The notes: generated by a model from the sequence alone, not told the origin. Positions 34,086 through 44,384 are shown, counted from the first letter of the stretch. The stretch is 64,000 nt of DNA from Gordonia alkanivorans NBRC 16433 (GCF_000225505.1 NZ_BACI01000050.1:62001-126000), one strand, 5' to 3'. Numbers and translations: made by a program.

Positions 34086-35033
34086 TCAGTTCGCGAGATT
34101 GCGGCCGAGGAACTCGATCTGCTCGGGAAGCACGCTGCGCCAGTACCGATTGGTGTGACCACCGGCGGCGGTCCCGAAGGCGGCCGGCGGGTGAAGGCCC
34201 GCGGCCCACTGGCGGGTGTAGGTGTAGAACTGGTCGCTCGAACCGATGTTGATGAGCAGCGGGATCTTCGCGAAGCTCGGCTGCGCGCCGAACAGCGAGT
34301 TGGCCTGGTAGTCGGCGAGGCCGTCGAAGGCGCGCGGGGGGAAGTTGCGCGGATCGGCCCACATCGCGGGCGAGCTGACCGCCACCGCGGCGACGCGCGG
34401 CGCACCGAGCATCGACGCCAGACGCAGCGCGCCGTATCCGCCCATCGACCATCCGAAGAGACCGATGCGGTCGGTGGACAGGTTGAGCCGCGGATCGTTC
34501 GCGAGCATCGGCAGGAACTCGTCGAGGATCATCGCGCCACCGTCGGTGCCGTCGGCCCGTCGGTGGTAGTAGTTGCGGCCCACGTCGGCGGCGGCCAGCG
34601 CGAACGGGGCGTTGCCGTTGTCCACGTACTGCTGCATCACGGTCTGCATCTCGAGTTTCGACCCGAAGATGGTCTTCTCGTTGGTGTTCAGCGCGTGCAG
34701 CACGACAACGACGGGCAGCTTGCCGGTCACGCCGTTGGGTCGGGCGACCGCCCAGCGGGTGTCGCGGCCGCCCATGCGGGCGGACTTGAAGCTGCCGGTG
34801 ATCAGCGGGGGGCCACTGGTGACCGGGGGCGGCGAGGTCTCGATCGGCAGCTCGTCGTCGGCGGCACGGCCTTCGAGGTTGCGCGGCTGCACCGACGCCG
34901 ACGGTGCCTTGTCCGAGCATGCGGCCAGTCCGAGCGCGGCGGCCCCGACGCCGGCGGCGAGCACGGCACGACGGCCCACGCGCGGAAGGTCGCGGTCGGC
35001 TGCATCGGAGAATCGGGATCGCACGCTCGTCAT
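34086..35033 (-). CDS. Exported alpha/beta hydrolase lipoprotein, esterase D/antigen-85-like
   Basis: The 315-residue protein has twin Arg in VGRRAVLAAG, a hydrophobic stretch and the lipobox LAAC, so it is probably a Tat-exported lipoprotein. A mature alpha/beta hydrolase follows with nucleophile motif GWSMGGYGA and a late His in AGGHTNRYW. It appears to be the counterpart of Rv0774c, which lies just after purD in M. tuberculosis as I recall. The likely substrate is an acyl ester. It is convergent with purD, 25 bp apart. Confidence 0.85.
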   Translation of the reverse strand: MTSVRSRFSDAADRDLPRVGRRAVLAAGVGAAALGLAACSDKAPSASVQPRNLEGRAADDELPIETSPPPVTSGPPLITGSFKSARMGGRDTRWAVARPNGVTGKLPVVVVLHALNTNEKTIFGSKLEMQTVMQQYVDNGNAPFALAAADVGRNYYHRRADGTDGGAMILDEFLPMLANDPRLNLSTDRIGLFGWSMGGYGALRLASMLGAPRVAAVAVSSPAMWADPRNFPPRAFDGLADYQANSLFGAQPSFAKIPLLINIGSSDQFYTYTRQWAAGLHPPAAFGTAAGGHTNRYWRSVLPEQIEFLGRNLAN

Positions 35034-35127
35034 CGAAGCACCAGGGTAATCGCGGACCCCGGGCTCGACGCAACGTCGAGTCGGCCGACTCGCCGCCGCT
35101 GTGAGAAATCTGTCTCGGACTTGACGT

Positions 35128-35523
35128 TCAGTCGAGCGACGCGATGGCCTTCTGCAGGAGTTCGGCTGCTCCGGACGCCACGTCGGGCAGGCCCGGGGCG
35201 TCGGTCACCGCGACCATGATGTCGGGGTTCATCGCCTCGACGATGACGGTCCCGGCGTTGTCGGTGTCGTCGCGCACCACCACATTGCAGGGGAGCAGCA
35301 GGCCGATCTGCCTCTCGATCCCGAGCGCGCGATGGGCGAACTGCGGATTGCAGGCCCCGAGGATGAGGTAGTTCTCTATGTCCTCGTCGAGCTTCTTCTT
35401 GAGCGTCGCCTTCACGTCGATCTCGGTGAGCACGCCGAATCCGACATCGCTGAGCGCTTCCCGCGTCCGCGCGACCGCGTCGTCGAAGTCCGTCTTCAGG
35501 GTCGTCTGGTAACCGAGTTTCAT
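35128..35523 (-). CDS. DUF302 family protein
   Basis: The 131-residue protein has the DUF302 pattern: GFGVLTEIDVKATLKKKL near residue 28, YLILGACNPQFAHRAL, then IGLLLPCNVVVRD. The family's role is not defined, but it often sits in sulfur or metal stress clusters. The ATG at 35523 is spaced correctly from GAGGAG; the GTG two codons earlier is too close. It lies 32 bp downstream of the CsoR/CstR-like repressor and is probably in the same operon. Confidence 0.85.
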   Translation of the reverse strand: MKLGYQTTLKTDFDDAVARTREALSDVGFGVLTEIDVKATLKKKLDEDIENYLILGACNPQFAHRALGIERQIGLLLPCNVVVRDDTDNAGTVIVEAMNPDIMVAVTDAPGLPDVASGAAELLQKAIASLD

Positions 35524-35555
35524 GATCACTCCTCTCGTGGTGCTCCTCGCGTGCG

Positions 35556-35891
<336 letters not shown>

Positions 35892-35911
35892 TCATACCCC
35901 TTGGGGTATGA
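35892..35911. promoter_or_regulatory. CsoR/CstR operator palindrome
   Basis: TCATACCCCTTGGGGTATGA is a perfect 20-bp palindrome with the ATACCCC/GGGGTAT core known for CsoR-family operators. It lies 67 bp upstream of the repressor start, where it would block transcription of the repressor-DUF302 pair. Confidence 0.8.
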
Positions 35912-36061
35912 GGAGCGGTCTGGTCCGGTCGGCATCTGCGTGGCGAAGTCGGCGAAGGTCGGCCGCGGAGGCGATCCTCGTGTCCGATGACGACTGGCAC
36001 CTGCCCTGAACAGGGCATTCACCACGCGTGTCAGGGTCTTATACGGGAAATCGACTGTGCT

Positions 36062-36097
36062 TGTACCGCTTTGAGCAAAAGCAATACGGCGGTACGG
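36062..36097. promoter_or_regulatory. Nested inverted repeat before TetR gene
   Basis: GTACCG and CGGTAC (separated by 21 bases) enclose GCTTT-GAGCA-AAAGC. The layout fits a TetR-type operator upstream of the TetR gene at 36112, but the outer arms are short and spacing is long. Confidence 0.3.
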
Positions 36098-36111
36098 ATG
36101 CCTTTGGCAGC

Positions 36112-36714
36112 ATGAACCACATGATGACGTCGGCGGCGACACCCAAGGGTGCGCGACGGCGGTCTCGCTTGATCGAGGCCGCCGGCGAGCTGCTGCTCGA
36201 AGGCGGCTTCGACGCCGTGCGTCATCGTGCGGTGGCCGAACGTGCCCAGTTGCCGCTGGCGTCGACGACGTACTACTTCGCCTCCCTCGACGACCTGATG
36301 GCCGAGGCGGCAGCCAGCCTCTGCAGCCACGACGCGGAGGCAGTCACCGAGCGCTGCAACGCACTTCCGCGTCGACGCCGCGGGAAGACCGCGACCTCGA
36401 CCGCCCTCGCCGAGGTCGTCGTCGGCGACGACACGATCCAGCAACTGTCGGCCCGTTACGAGATGATCGCGCTGTCGGCGCGGTACCCGATGCTGCGCGA
36501 GGTGGTGAGCGACAGGTGGCAGACGCTGTCCATGTGTCACCTCGACGTCCTCGCCAAGTCCGGCCGGGTTGCCGACCCCGCCCACATCGCCCAGCTGATC
36601 GGGATCGAGGACGGCGCCATCGTCGGCGCACTCGGACAGAACGGTGTCCGGCCCATCGACGCGGTACGCGACGTCCTGCTCGAGGTGATCGACGTCCTGG
36701 CACCGCGAGCGTGA
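36112..36714 (+). CDS. TetR-family regulator
   Basis: The 200-residue protein has an N-terminal TetR helix-turn-helix: LIEAAGELLLEGGFDAVRHRAVAE, then LPLASTTYYFASLDDLMAE. The C-terminal ligand domain is unclassified. Start choice is open between ATG codons at 36112, 36121 and 36124; no clear ribosome-binding site decides. From memory it corresponds to Rv0775, located between purD and purB in M. tuberculosis. Its targets are not evident; a nested repeat upstream may be an autoregulatory site. Confidence 0.85.
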   Translation: MNHMMTSAATPKGARRRSRLIEAAGELLLEGGFDAVRHRAVAERAQLPLASTTYYFASLDDLMAEAAASLCSHDAEAVTERCNALPRRRRGKTATSTALAEVVVGDDTIQQLSARYEMIALSARYPMLREVVSDRWQTLSMCHLDVLAKSGRVADPAHIAQLIGIEDGAIVGALGQNGVRPIDAVRDVLLEVIDVLAPRA

Positions 36715-36739
36715 CCGCAGGAAAGGAAGAAGGAATCGG

Positions 36740-37156
36740 ATGTCGGGGGATTCGATGAGTAGGCGCCGTATGCGCAGAGGTCTTGTTGCCGCGCTCATGT
36801 CCGCGATCGCCGGGGTGCTGATGCTCGTCGCTCCCGGCGCCCAGGCGGCGCCGGCCGGTCGGGTCGACGCGGGTGTCCCGTTGTCGTCGGTGGTCTACGG
36901 AACCGGGTGCACCTACCCCGTGACCGTCGCGGTCAACTCGTCCGGCTGGGTGGAGTTCTGGGAGGTCAAGCCGGGTCTTCCGGCTCGATTCATCGGCCGC
37001 GATCTCCCCTCGGGTGCCCTTGCCTCGGTCACCTGGGTGCCCCGTCGGATCGGTGACAAGTACCTCTACGCCGTCCAGAACGGCAAGGCCTCGCAGCCCA
37101 CCCTCGTGAAGGTGCGACAGGGCTACGGGTCCAACGGCACCTGCTTCGCGTTCTGA
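36740..37156 (+). CDS. Small secreted protein, unknown function
   Basis: The 138-residue protein has a Sec signal peptide: basic SRRRMRRG, a hydrophobic stretch, and the AQA-AP cleavage site near residue 34. The ~100-residue mature part contains two cysteines (GTGCTYP and GTCFAF at the C-terminus) that could form a disulfide. I recognise no family. An AAGGAA-type ribosome-binding site precedes the ATG. It lies 25 bp after the TetR gene and may share its transcript. Confidence 0.72.
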   Translation: MSGDSMSRRRMRRGLVAALMSAIAGVLMLVAPGAQAAPAGRVDAGVPLSSVVYGTGCTYPVTVAVNSSGWVEFWEVKPGLPARFIGRDLPSGALASVTWVPRRIGDKYLYAVQNGKASQPTLVKVRQGYGSNGTCFAF

Positions 37157-37209
37157 GCGTCGTGTGGGTCGGCAGGGTTGAGGAATTCGGGATCCGCTCC
37201 TGAGCGACC

Positions 37210-37215
37210 TACACT
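37210..37215 (+). promoter_or_regulatory. Leaderless -10 box of purB
   Basis: TACACT, 6 bases, then the GTG at 37222. Confidence 0.55.
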
Positions 37216-37221
37216 GAGCGG

Positions 37222-38649
37222 GTGTCGAAGCCCGTCATCGCCAACGTCCTGGCCAGCCGCTATGCCTCCACCGACCTCGCCGAGCTGTGGTCGGCCACCA
37301 CCAAGATCGCCCTCGAACGGCGACTGTGGATCGCGGTATTGAAGGCACAGGCCGACCTCGGGATCGACGTCCCGGCCGACGCCATCGCCGACTATGAGCG
37401 CGTTGTCGACCAGGTAGACCTCGCCTCGATCGCCGACCGCGAGCGCGTCACCCGCCACGACGTCAAGGCTCGCATCGAGGAGTTCAACGCCCTCGCCGGT
37501 CACGAGCAGATCCACAAGGGCATGACCAGCCGCGACCTCACCGAGAACGTCGAGCAGCTGCAGATCCTCCGTTCCCTCGAGCACGTGCACGCCCATGGCG
37601 TCGCCGTCCTGGCCCGCATCGTCGAACGTGCCGCCCAGTACTCCTCGGTCGTGATGGCCGGCCGCAGCCATAACGTCGCCGCGCAGGCGACGACCCTCGG
37701 CAAGCGTTTCGCCTCGGCCGCCGACGAACTCATGATCGCGCTCACCCGACTTCGTGAGCTGATCGACCGCTACCCGCTGCGTGGCATCAAGGGCCCCATG
37801 GGCACCTCGCAGGACATGCTCGACCTCCTCGGCGGCGACGCCACCAAGCTCGCCGACCTCGAGGCGCGCGTCGCCGACCACCTCGGTTTCGCGCGGTCGT
37901 TCACCTCGGTCGGTCAGATCTACCCGCGGTCCCTCGACCACGACGTGGTGTCCGCGCTGGTCCAGGTCGCCGCCGCGCCGTCGTCGCTGGCCCACACCAT
38001 CCGGCTCATGGCCGGCCACGAGCTGGTGACCGAGGGCTTCCAGCCCGGCCAGGTCGGCAGCTCGGCGATGCCGCACAAGATGAACACCCGCAGCTGCGAG
38101 CGCGTCAACGGTCTCGCGGTGGTCCTGCGCGGCTACGGCTCGATGGCCGCCGAACTCGCCGGTGCCCAGTGGAACGAGGGCGACGTCTTCTGCTCGGTGG
38201 TCCGCCGCGTCGCACTGCCCGACGCGTTCTTCGCGATCGACGGCCTGATGGAGACCTTCCTGACCGTCCTCGCCGAGTTCGGCGCGTACCCCGCGGTCAT
38301 CGCCAACGAGCTCGACCGCTACCTGCCGTTCCTCGCGACCACCAAGGTGCTGATGGCGTCGGTGCGTGCGGGCGTGGGTCGGGAGACCGCGCACGAGGCG
38401 ATCAAGGAGAACGCCGTCGCGGTGGCCCTGGCCATGCGCGAGGAGGGCCGCGAGCCTGACCTGCTGGACCGCCTCGCCGCCGACGACCGCATCCCGCTCG
38501 ACCGGGCCCAGCTCGATGAGCTGCTCGCCGACAAGTCGGTCTTCGTGGGTGCCGCCGAACAGCAGGTCGCCGACGTCATCGCCGCCGCGGAGAAGATCAT
38601 CGGCCAGTACCCGGAGGCCGCGGCCTACGCACCTGCCCCCATCCTCTAG
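37222..38649 (+). CDS. purB: Adenylosuccinate lyase
   Basis: The 475-residue fumarase/aspartase-superfamily enzyme acts twice in purine synthesis, on SAICAR and on adenylosuccinate. The signature loop GSSAMPHKMN is present, with catalytic His-containing segments HEQIHKGMTSRD and AGRSHNVAAQ. The GTG start at 37222 has a -10 box 6 bases upstream. It is convergent with the SelW-like gene, 3 bp away. In M. tuberculosis it is Rv0777, in the same neighbourhood. Confidence 0.95.
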   Translation: MSKPVIANVLASRYASTDLAELWSATTKIALERRLWIAVLKAQADLGIDVPADAIADYERVVDQVDLASIADRERVTRHDVKARIEEFNALAGHEQIHKGMTSRDLTENVEQLQILRSLEHVHAHGVAVLARIVERAAQYSSVVMAGRSHNVAAQATTLGKRFASAADELMIALTRLRELIDRYPLRGIKGPMGTSQDMLDLLGGDATKLADLEARVADHLGFARSFTSVGQIYPRSLDHDVVSALVQVAAAPSSLAHTIRLMAGHELVTEGFQPGQVGSSAMPHKMNTRSCERVNGLAVVLRGYGSMAAELAGAQWNEGDVFCSVVRRVALPDAFFAIDGLMETFLTVLAEFGAYPAVIANELDRYLPFLATTKVLMASVRAGVGRETAHEAIKENAVAVALAMREEGREPDLLDRLAADDRIPLDRAQLDELLADKSVFVGAAEQQVADVIAAAEKIIGQYPEAAAYAPAPIL

Positions 38650-38652
38650 GGG

Positions 38653-38940
38653 TCACTCCGGCGCGGAGGCGTCGGCGTGCCCGAGCTTCCAGTCGGGGAG
38701 CGCGACGTCGCGCACCAGGCGCTTGAGTTCGGGTGCCCCGGGGAATCCGCCGTCGCGTTTGCGCTCCCAGATCTGCGTGCCGTCGACGTCGATGTGGAAC
38801 ACGCCGCCGGTCCCGGGGACCAGCGTCACCGAGCCGATCTCGGTGCCGAAGGTGTTGAGCAGCTCCGATGCCATCCACGACGCCCGCAGCAGCCAGTTGC
38901 ACTGGGTGCAGTAGGTGATGGTGATGTGCGGTGCGGTCAT
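38653..38940 (-). CDS. SelW/Rdx-family selenoprotein-like protein
   Basis: The 95-residue protein has the thioredoxin-like Rdx fold with an N-terminal CxxC: ITYCTQCNWLLRA. In selenoproteins SelW and SelT the second Cys is selenocysteine; here both are cysteine. GGVFHIDVDGTQIWERKRDGGFP is the typical family segment. The role is probably thiol-redox control, but the partner is unknown. It lies between purB and purC on the opposite strand. Confidence 0.88.
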   Translation of the reverse strand: MTAPHITITYCTQCNWLLRASWMASELLNTFGTEIGSVTLVPGTGGVFHIDVDGTQIWERKRDGGFPGAPELKRLVRDVALPDWKLGHADASAPE

Positions 38941-38988
38941 CGGTCAAGAATGTCAGAGGCTGCCGCCCCCGGCCGACCGGTGACCCTC

Positions 38989-38994
38989 TAGGGT
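38989..38994 (+). promoter_or_regulatory. Leaderless -10 box of purC
   Basis: TAGGGT, 7 bases, then the ATG at 39002. Confidence 0.55.
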
Positions 38995-39001
38995 CGAGTC
39001 C

Positions 39002-39901
39002 ATGCGTCCTGAACTGCAGTCCTACCGGCATCTGGCGTCGGGGAAGGTCCGTGAGATCTACGAGATCGACGCCGACACCCTGCTGTTGGTGGCCTCCGAC
39101 CGGATCTCGGCCTACGACCACATCTTGAGTCCCGCGATCCCCGACAAGGGACGCATCCTGACAGCGATGAGCTTCTTCTGGTTCGACGAGCTCGGCGTTC
39201 CCAACCACCTCGCCGGCGGTCCCACCGACGAACGCATCCCGGGCGAGGTCGTCGGCCGCTCGATGGTGGTGAAGCGCCTACCGATGGTGCAGGTCGAATG
39301 TGTGGCGCGCGGCTACCTGACGGGTTCGGGTCTGCTCGACTATCAGGCGACCGGTGCGGTGTGCGGCGTCGAACTGCCTGCGGGTCTGTCGGAGGCCTCC
39401 AAGCTGCCCGAGCCGATCTTCACCCCGGCCACCAAGGCCGAGCAGGGTGAACACGACGAGAACATCAGCTTCGAGCGCGTCGTCGAACAGGAGGGTGCCG
39501 AGCTGGCCGGGGCGCTGCGGTCGGCGACCCTCGACATCTACGGTCGCGGTGCTGCGGTGGCTGCCGACCGCGGGATCATCCTCGCCGACACCAAGTTCGA
39601 GTTCGGTCGCGGCCCCGACGGTGAGCTCGTGCTCGCCGACGAGGTTCTGACCCCCGACTCGTCGCGCTACTGGGAGGCCGCGACCTACGCGGCCGGCAAG
39701 GTCCAGCCCAGCTTCGACAAGCAGATCGTCCGGAACTGGCTCACCAGCGCCGAATCCGGTTGGGACCGTGCCTCCGATGTCGCTCCGCCATCGCTGCCCG
39801 ACGACGTCGTCGAGAAGACGCGCCAGCGGTACATCGATGCCTACGAATGGATTTCGCAGAAGTCCTTCGCCGACTGGCCCACCGCGGAGGTGGCCTCGTG
39901 A
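39002..39901 (+). CDS. purC: SAICAR synthetase
   Basis: The 299-residue enzyme joins aspartate to CAIR in purine synthesis. The N-terminus has [20 protein letters not shown], then [10 protein letters not shown]. The active-site segments RGYLTGSG and [10 protein letters not shown] follow, and then the C-terminal PDSSRYW. It is leaderless by promoter position. It overlaps ptrB by 4 bp (GTGA), so the two form a coupled pair, the same order as Rv0780-Rv0782 from memory. Confidence 0.95.
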   Translation: MRPELQSYRHLASGKVREIYEIDADTLLLVASDRISAYDHILSPAIPDKGRILTAMSFFWFDELGVPNHLAGGPTDERIPGEVVGRSMVVKRLPMVQVECVARGYLTGSGLLDYQATGAVCGVELPAGLSEASKLPEPIFTPATKAEQGEHDENISFERVVEQEGAELAGALRSATLDIYGRGAAVAADRGIILADTKFEFGRGPDGELVLADEVLTPDSSRYWEAATYAAGKVQPSFDKQIVRNWLTSAESGWDRASDVAPPSLPDDVVEKTRQRYIDAYEWISQKSFADWPTAEVAS

Positions 39902-42045
39902 CCGACGAGCGAAACACCGCGACACCGCCGGTCGCCAAGAAGGTCCCGAAGGAACGCACCCACCACGGCGACACCTTCGTCGACGACTACGAATGGTTGC
40001 GCGACAAGGACGATCCGGAGGTGACCGCCTACCTCGAGGCGCAGAACGCGTTCACCGAGGCGCACACCGGTCACCTGTCGGATCTGCGCAAGCAGATCTT
40101 CGACGAGATCAAGAGCCGCACCAAGGAAACCGACATGTCGGTGCCCGTCCGACGTGGACGCTTCTGGTACTACGCCAGAACGCAAGAGGGCAAACAGTAT
40201 TCGACGTCCTGCCGGTGCCCGATCGCCGGCGACGACGACTGGACCGCGCCGAAGGTCGACGACGGTGTGACGCTGCCCGGTGAGGAGGTCCTGCTCGACA
40301 GCAACGTCGAGGCCGAGGGACACGACTTCTTCAGCCTCGGTGCGCTCACCGTCAGCGACGACGGCAACTGGCTGGCCTACAGCACCGACGTCGTCGGCGA
40401 CGAGCGATACACGCTGCGCATCAAGGACCTTCGTACCGGTCAGGTCCTCGACGACGTCGTCACCGACACCTCGGGTAGCGCGGTGTGGTCGGCCGACGCC
40501 CGCCACGTCTTCTATTCGACGGTCGACGCCGCATGGCGGCCGGACACGGTGTGGCGACACGACATCGGTGCGGGCACCGAGGACGTCAAGGTCTTCCACG
40601 AACCCGACGAGCGGTTCTGGGTCGGCATGGGCACCACCCGCAGCGACAAATACCTCGTCATCGGAGTCGGCTCCAAGATCACCTCGGAGAGCTACGTTCT
40701 CGAAGCCGACAACCCGACCGGTGAGTTCCGCAGCGTCGTGCCGCGCGTCGACGGCGTCGAGTACAGCGTCGAACATGCCGTCATCGGCGGCGACGACTAC
40801 TTCGTCATCGTGCACAACGAGGTCGTGGACGGTCAGAAGGCGGAGAACTTCGCCATCGACATCGCGCCGGTGGACAGCCCCGCGGACCGGCGTCCGCTGA
40901 TCGCACACGATCCGGCCCGCCGCGTCGAGGACCTCGACGCCTTCGCCGACTACCTGGTGCTGTCATACCGGCGAGAGGCGCTGCCGCGCCTGGCCATTGC
41001 GGACCTCCGCCGGATCGACGGCATCCCCGTCGAATCCGACTTCCACGAGGTCGAATTCGATCAGGAACTGAGCACGGCCGGGCTCGGCGGCAACCCCGAG
41101 TGGTGGTCACCGAAGCTGCGCATCGGCTACGGCAGCTTCATCGAACCCGCGGAGTTGTTCGAACTCGACGTCGCCACCGGCGAACGCACACTGCTGAAGC
41201 GGCAGCCGGTGCTCGGCGGCTACGACCCCGCCGACTACGTCCAGTCCCGTGAGTGGGCGGTCGCCGACGACGGCACCCGGATCCCGCTGTCGGTGGTGCG
41301 CCGCAAGGAGACCGACGCAGCGAAGCCTGCCCCGCTGCTGCTGTACGGTTACGGCTCGTACGAGGCCAGCATCGATCCCTATTTCTCGGTGTCCCGGCTG
41401 TCCATGCTCGATCGCGGCATGGTCTTCGTCCTCGCCCATATCCGTGGCGGCGGCGAGATGGGTCGCTACTGGTACGAGAACGGCAAGGACCTCAGCAAGA
41501 AGAACACCTTCACCGACTTCGTCGCGGCCGGACGCCATCTCGTCGAGACGGGATGGACGACGCCGCAGCAGATGGTCGCCGAGGGCGGTTCGGCCGGCGG
41601 TCTTCTGATGGGTGCGGTGGCCAACCTCGCGCCGGAGCTGTTCAACGGCATCCTGGCTTCGGTGCCGTTCGTCGACGCGCTGAACTCGATCCTCGACCCG
41701 TCGCTGCCGCTGACGGTCATCGAATGGGACGAGTGGGGCGACCCGCTGCACGACCCGAAGGTCTACGAGTACATGAAGACCTACACGCCGTACGAGAACG
41801 TCGACGCGAAGCCGTATCCGCCGATCCTCGCGTTGACCTCGCTCAACGACACCCGGGTGCTGTACACCGAGGCGGCGAAATGGGTGGCGCGGCTCCAGGA
41901 GAAGTCGACGTCGGGCAACCCGATCCTGCTGAAAACGGAGATGACGGCCGGTCACGGCGGAGTCAGCGGACGCTACAAGCAGTGGGAGGAAGTCGCTTTC
42001 GAGATCGCCTGGATTCTGCAGCAGTCCGGCGCACTCGACGGCTAG
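39898..42045 (+). CDS. ptrB: Oligopeptidase B, prolyl oligopeptidase family
   Basis: The 715-residue S9A serine peptidase has an N-terminal beta-propeller and a C-terminal alpha/beta hydrolase domain. Nucleophile Ser565 is in [10 protein letters not shown], the Asp in SLNDTRVLY and the His in [10 protein letters not shown]. It cleaves small peptides after basic residues in the cytoplasm. The GTG start overlaps the purC stop. A strong terminator hairpin stands 16 bp after the stop codon. Confidence 0.93.
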   Translation: MTDERNTATPPVAKKVPKERTHHGDTFVDDYEWLRDKDDPEVTAYLEAQNAFTEAHTGHLSDLRKQIFDEIKSRTKETDMSVPVRRGRFWYYARTQEGKQYSTSCRCPIAGDDDWTAPKVDDGVTLPGEEVLLDSNVEAEGHDFFSLGALTVSDDGNWLAYSTDVVGDERYTLRIKDLRTGQVLDDVVTDTSGSAVWSADARHVFYSTVDAAWRPDTVWRHDIGAGTEDVKVFHEPDERFWVGMGTTRSDKYLVIGVGSKITSESYVLEADNPTGEFRSVVPRVDGVEYSVEHAVIGGDDYFVIVHNEVVDGQKAENFAIDIAPVDSPADRRPLIAHDPARRVEDLDAFADYLVLSYRREALPRLAIADLRRIDGIPVESDFHEVEFDQELSTAGLGGNPEWWSPKLRIGYGSFIEPAELFELDVATGERTLLKRQPVLGGYDPADYVQSREWAVADDGTRIPLSVVRRKETDAAKPAPLLLYGYGSYEASIDPYFSVSRLSMLDRGMVFVLAHIRGGGEMGRYWYENGKDLSKKNTFTDFVAAGRHLVETGWTTPQQMVAEGGSAGGLLMGAVANLAPELFNGILASVPFVDALNSILDPSLPLTVIEWDEWGDPLHDPKVYEYMKTYTPYENVDAKPYPPILALTSLNDTRVLYTEAAKWVARLQEKSTSGNPILLKTEMTAGHGGVSGRYKQWEEVAFEIAWILQQSGALDG

Positions 42046-42060
42046 AAGGTACAGAGGAAT

Positions 42061-42102
42061 CAGAAGAGCCCCACCACCCTCGCGGGCGGTGGGGCTCTTC
42101 TG
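42061..42102. terminator. Strong hairpin between ptrB and the MFS gene
   Basis: A perfect 15-bp stem (42061-42075 with 42088-42102, CAGAAGAGCCCCACC and its complement) has a 12-base loop and is followed by TTTCG on the plus strand. It separates two convergent genes and probably ends both transcripts. Confidence 0.8.
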
Positions 42103-42121
42103 GTTTCGACCAGGAGGTCGA

Positions 42122-43669
42122 TCAGTGCATCATGATCGGACCGCGATCCATGTCCTCTTCGACGAGAGGGGACGCGATCTTCTTGCGCGGCAGGAAGAAT
42201 GCCGGGATCACGGTGAGCGCGATCAACACCACGGAGATCAGGAAGGTGTTGGAGAACACGTCGGCGGCGGTGTCGAAGAACGACTCCGGCAACGGGTTCG
42301 GGACACCCGGGGGCAGCGGCTTGTCGGAGGTGTTCGCCATGATCGCGAGACCGGCCTCCGGCTTGCCGGCCAGGCTGCTGGCGAGGATCACCGAGATCAC
42401 CGCGGTGCCGATCGAGGTGGCCGTCTGCTGGATGGCGTTCATCAACGTCGAACCGTCCGGCACCTGGGCGTTGCTCAGGGTGGCGAGCGCCGCGGACATG
42501 ATCGGCATCATCGTCATACCCATACCGAGGCCCTGGACGAACAGCGAACCGCAGATCAGCCAGTACGAGGTGTCCGAGCCGAGCATGGTGAACGCGGTCA
42601 TGCCGAGGAGGATCAACACGATGCCCGCGAGTACGAACTTGCCGGGGCCCATCCTGTCGGTGAGTTTGCCGGCGATCGGCATCGTCAGCATGGCGCCGAG
42701 ACCCTGCGGGGCGAGCAGCAGACCCGCGGTCAATGTCGACTCGCCGCGCACACCGATGAAGTACTGCGGGAACAGCAGTGCGGCACCGAAGAACGCGATC
42801 ATGAACAAGACCATCGTGATCACCGCGATGCTCAGCGTCCGGTTCTTGAACAGACGCAGGTCGAGGAGCGGCTTCTTCGCGCGGAGCGCATGGACGATGA
42901 ACGCGACGATGAGAAGTGCGCCGATGATCGTCGGGATCAGCACCGAGCCGCTGACGAAGGTGCGGTGTTCGGCGCTCGAGGAGATGCCGAACAGGAACAG
43001 CGCCAGACCCGGCGACAACAGCAGCAACCCGACGAAGTCGATCGAGGACCGCTTGGTCTCGGCGTCGTCGCGCAGGACGATCCAGGCGAAGACGAAGGCG
43101 ATGATGCCGATCGGGACGTTGATCAGGAAGATCCAGTGCCAGCTGAGCTGCTCGATGAGCACGCCGCCGAGGATCGGACCCGAGATCGGGCCCAGGAGCA
43201 TCGGGATACCGAGGACGGCCATCACCGAACCGACGCGTTCGGGACCCGCCGCCTTGGTCAGCATCATCATGCCGATCGGCATCAGCAGACCACCGCCGAG
43301 GCCCTGGACCACGCGGAACGCGACCAGCATGCCGATGTTCGGTGCGAAGGCACAGAGGATCGAACCGAGGGTGAACAGGACCAGCGAGGTCAGGTACACC
43401 TTCTTGGTGCCGAAACGCGACGCGGCCCAGCTGGCCAGCGGGATCACGGCGGCGAGGGCGAGGGTGTAACCGGTCGCGGTCCACGCGGCACCCGCGGCGT
43501 CGGTGTTGAACTCCTGCTGGAAGGTGTTCTGGGCGACGCCGACCACGGTGACGTCGAGGATCGACATGATCGCGCCGAGTACGACCACACCGGCGACCAG
43601 CAGGACGTTCTTGTCCAGCTTGGTGTCTGGTGGACCTTCGTGGAGATGGCCTCCGGTGGAGGATGTCAT
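42122..43669 (-). CDS. emrB: MFS multidrug transporter, EmrB/QacA (DHA2) type
   Basis: The 515-residue transporter has 14 predicted TM helices. DHA2 marks include LDVTVVGVAQ in TM1, the motif A loop GRFGTKKVY-like stretch (SRFGTKKVYL), and motif C GPISGPILGGVL. It exports hydrophobic drugs by proton antiport. It lies 61 bp downstream of a MarR-type gene on the same strand. From memory the M. tuberculosis counterpart is Rv0783c, in the same block after ptrB. Confidence 0.9.
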   Translation of the reverse strand: MTSSTGGHLHEGPPDTKLDKNVLLVAGVVVLGAIMSILDVTVVGVAQNTFQQEFNTDAAGAAWTATGYTLALAAVIPLASWAASRFGTKKVYLTSLVLFTLGSILCAFAPNIGMLVAFRVVQGLGGGLLMPIGMMMLTKAAGPERVGSVMAVLGIPMLLGPISGPILGGVLIEQLSWHWIFLINVPIGIIAFVFAWIVLRDDAETKRSSIDFVGLLLLSPGLALFLFGISSSAEHRTFVSGSVLIPTIIGALLIVAFIVHALRAKKPLLDLRLFKNRTLSIAVITMVLFMIAFFGAALLFPQYFIGVRGESTLTAGLLLAPQGLGAMLTMPIAGKLTDRMGPGKFVLAGIVLILLGMTAFTMLGSDTSYWLICGSLFVQGLGMGMTMMPIMSAALATLSNAQVPDGSTLMNAIQQTATSIGTAVISVILASSLAGKPEAGLAIMANTSDKPLPPGVPNPLPESFFDTAADVFSNTFLISVVLIALTVIPAFFLPRKKIASPLVEEDMDRGPIMMH

Positions 43670-43730
43670 GCGGTGTTTGTCCTATCGGTCGGGATGCGAC
43701 TGAGAAGTAGGTGTCGGGAGGTGTTCGCGG

Positions 43731-44225
43731 TCAACGGGTGGCCAGATTGCAGAAGTGGTCGACGCCGTCGTCGACGATGGGTCGCAGCGCCGAACACAGG
43801 TTGTCCCGGAGTTCGGCGGGGAGGCCGGCCACGAACCGTCGCACGGTGTCGTGTTGCAGTGCCAGGTGTGTCTCGAGGTAGCGCATGCCGTCGTCGGTGA
43901 GCGAGACGCGCTTGATGCGACGGTCTGCCGAGTCCTCACGACGATCGGCGAGACCGGAGCTGACCAGCTTGTCGACCGTCCGGCCCGCGGCCGCGAGGGA
44001 CAACTGGACCTGGTCGGCGATGGCGTTGACCGGCATCGGCCCGTCGTGGCTGCCGAGCGCACAGAGCACGCGGAGCTGGGAGAAGGTGATGTCGGTGGCG
44101 GCGAGACTCTCCATGGTTTCCGGCCGGCCGAGGTCGAGCAGACGGTCGAGGAATGCGACGAGCGCCGCCGAAGCGGATTCGATCGACTCGTCGGCGCTCG
44201 CTGCGCACGTGGGTTCCTCAGGCAC
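43731..44225 (-). CDS. MarR-family repressor
   Basis: The 164-residue protein has the winged-helix region FSQLRVLCALGSHDGPMPVNAIADQV read in parts, then SLAAAGRTVDKLVSSGLADRREDSADRR, a typical MarR recognition helix and wing. The GTG at 44225 is chosen because the minus-strand hexamer TACTAT (44232-44237) lies 6 bases upstream. A further TTG at 44249 would lie upstream of that promoter. It probably represses itself and the MFS gene through the palindrome at 44251. Confidence 0.87.
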   Translation of the reverse strand: MPEEPTCAASADESIESASAALVAFLDRLLDLGRPETMESLAATDITFSQLRVLCALGSHDGPMPVNAIADQVQLSLAAAGRTVDKLVSSGLADRREDSADRRIKRVSLTDDGMRYLETHLALQHDTVRRFVAGLPAELRDNLCSALRPIVDDGVDHFCNLATR

Positions 44226-44250
44226 CGGAAAATAGTAACTCCGACGCAAC

Positions 44251-44268
44251 TATTGCAGAAGCGCAATA
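44251..44268. promoter_or_regulatory. MarR-type operator
   Basis: TATTGC-AGAAGC-GCAATA is a perfect inverted repeat. It lies just upstream of the -10 hexamer of the MarR gene, so a bound protein would cover its -35 region. A second, overlapping repeat GCAA-CTA-TTGC lies at 44246-44256. Confidence 0.6.
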
Positions 44269-44384
44269 TGCGTGAGATGGCACATGATCTGCGCGATGGT
44301 GTGACCCCCGTCTCACGGGAGGCTCGGTGCAGGTACAGAGTTTGACCGTGTCGTCCTGCGCCGGACAGCCTTCTGGCGACCGGT

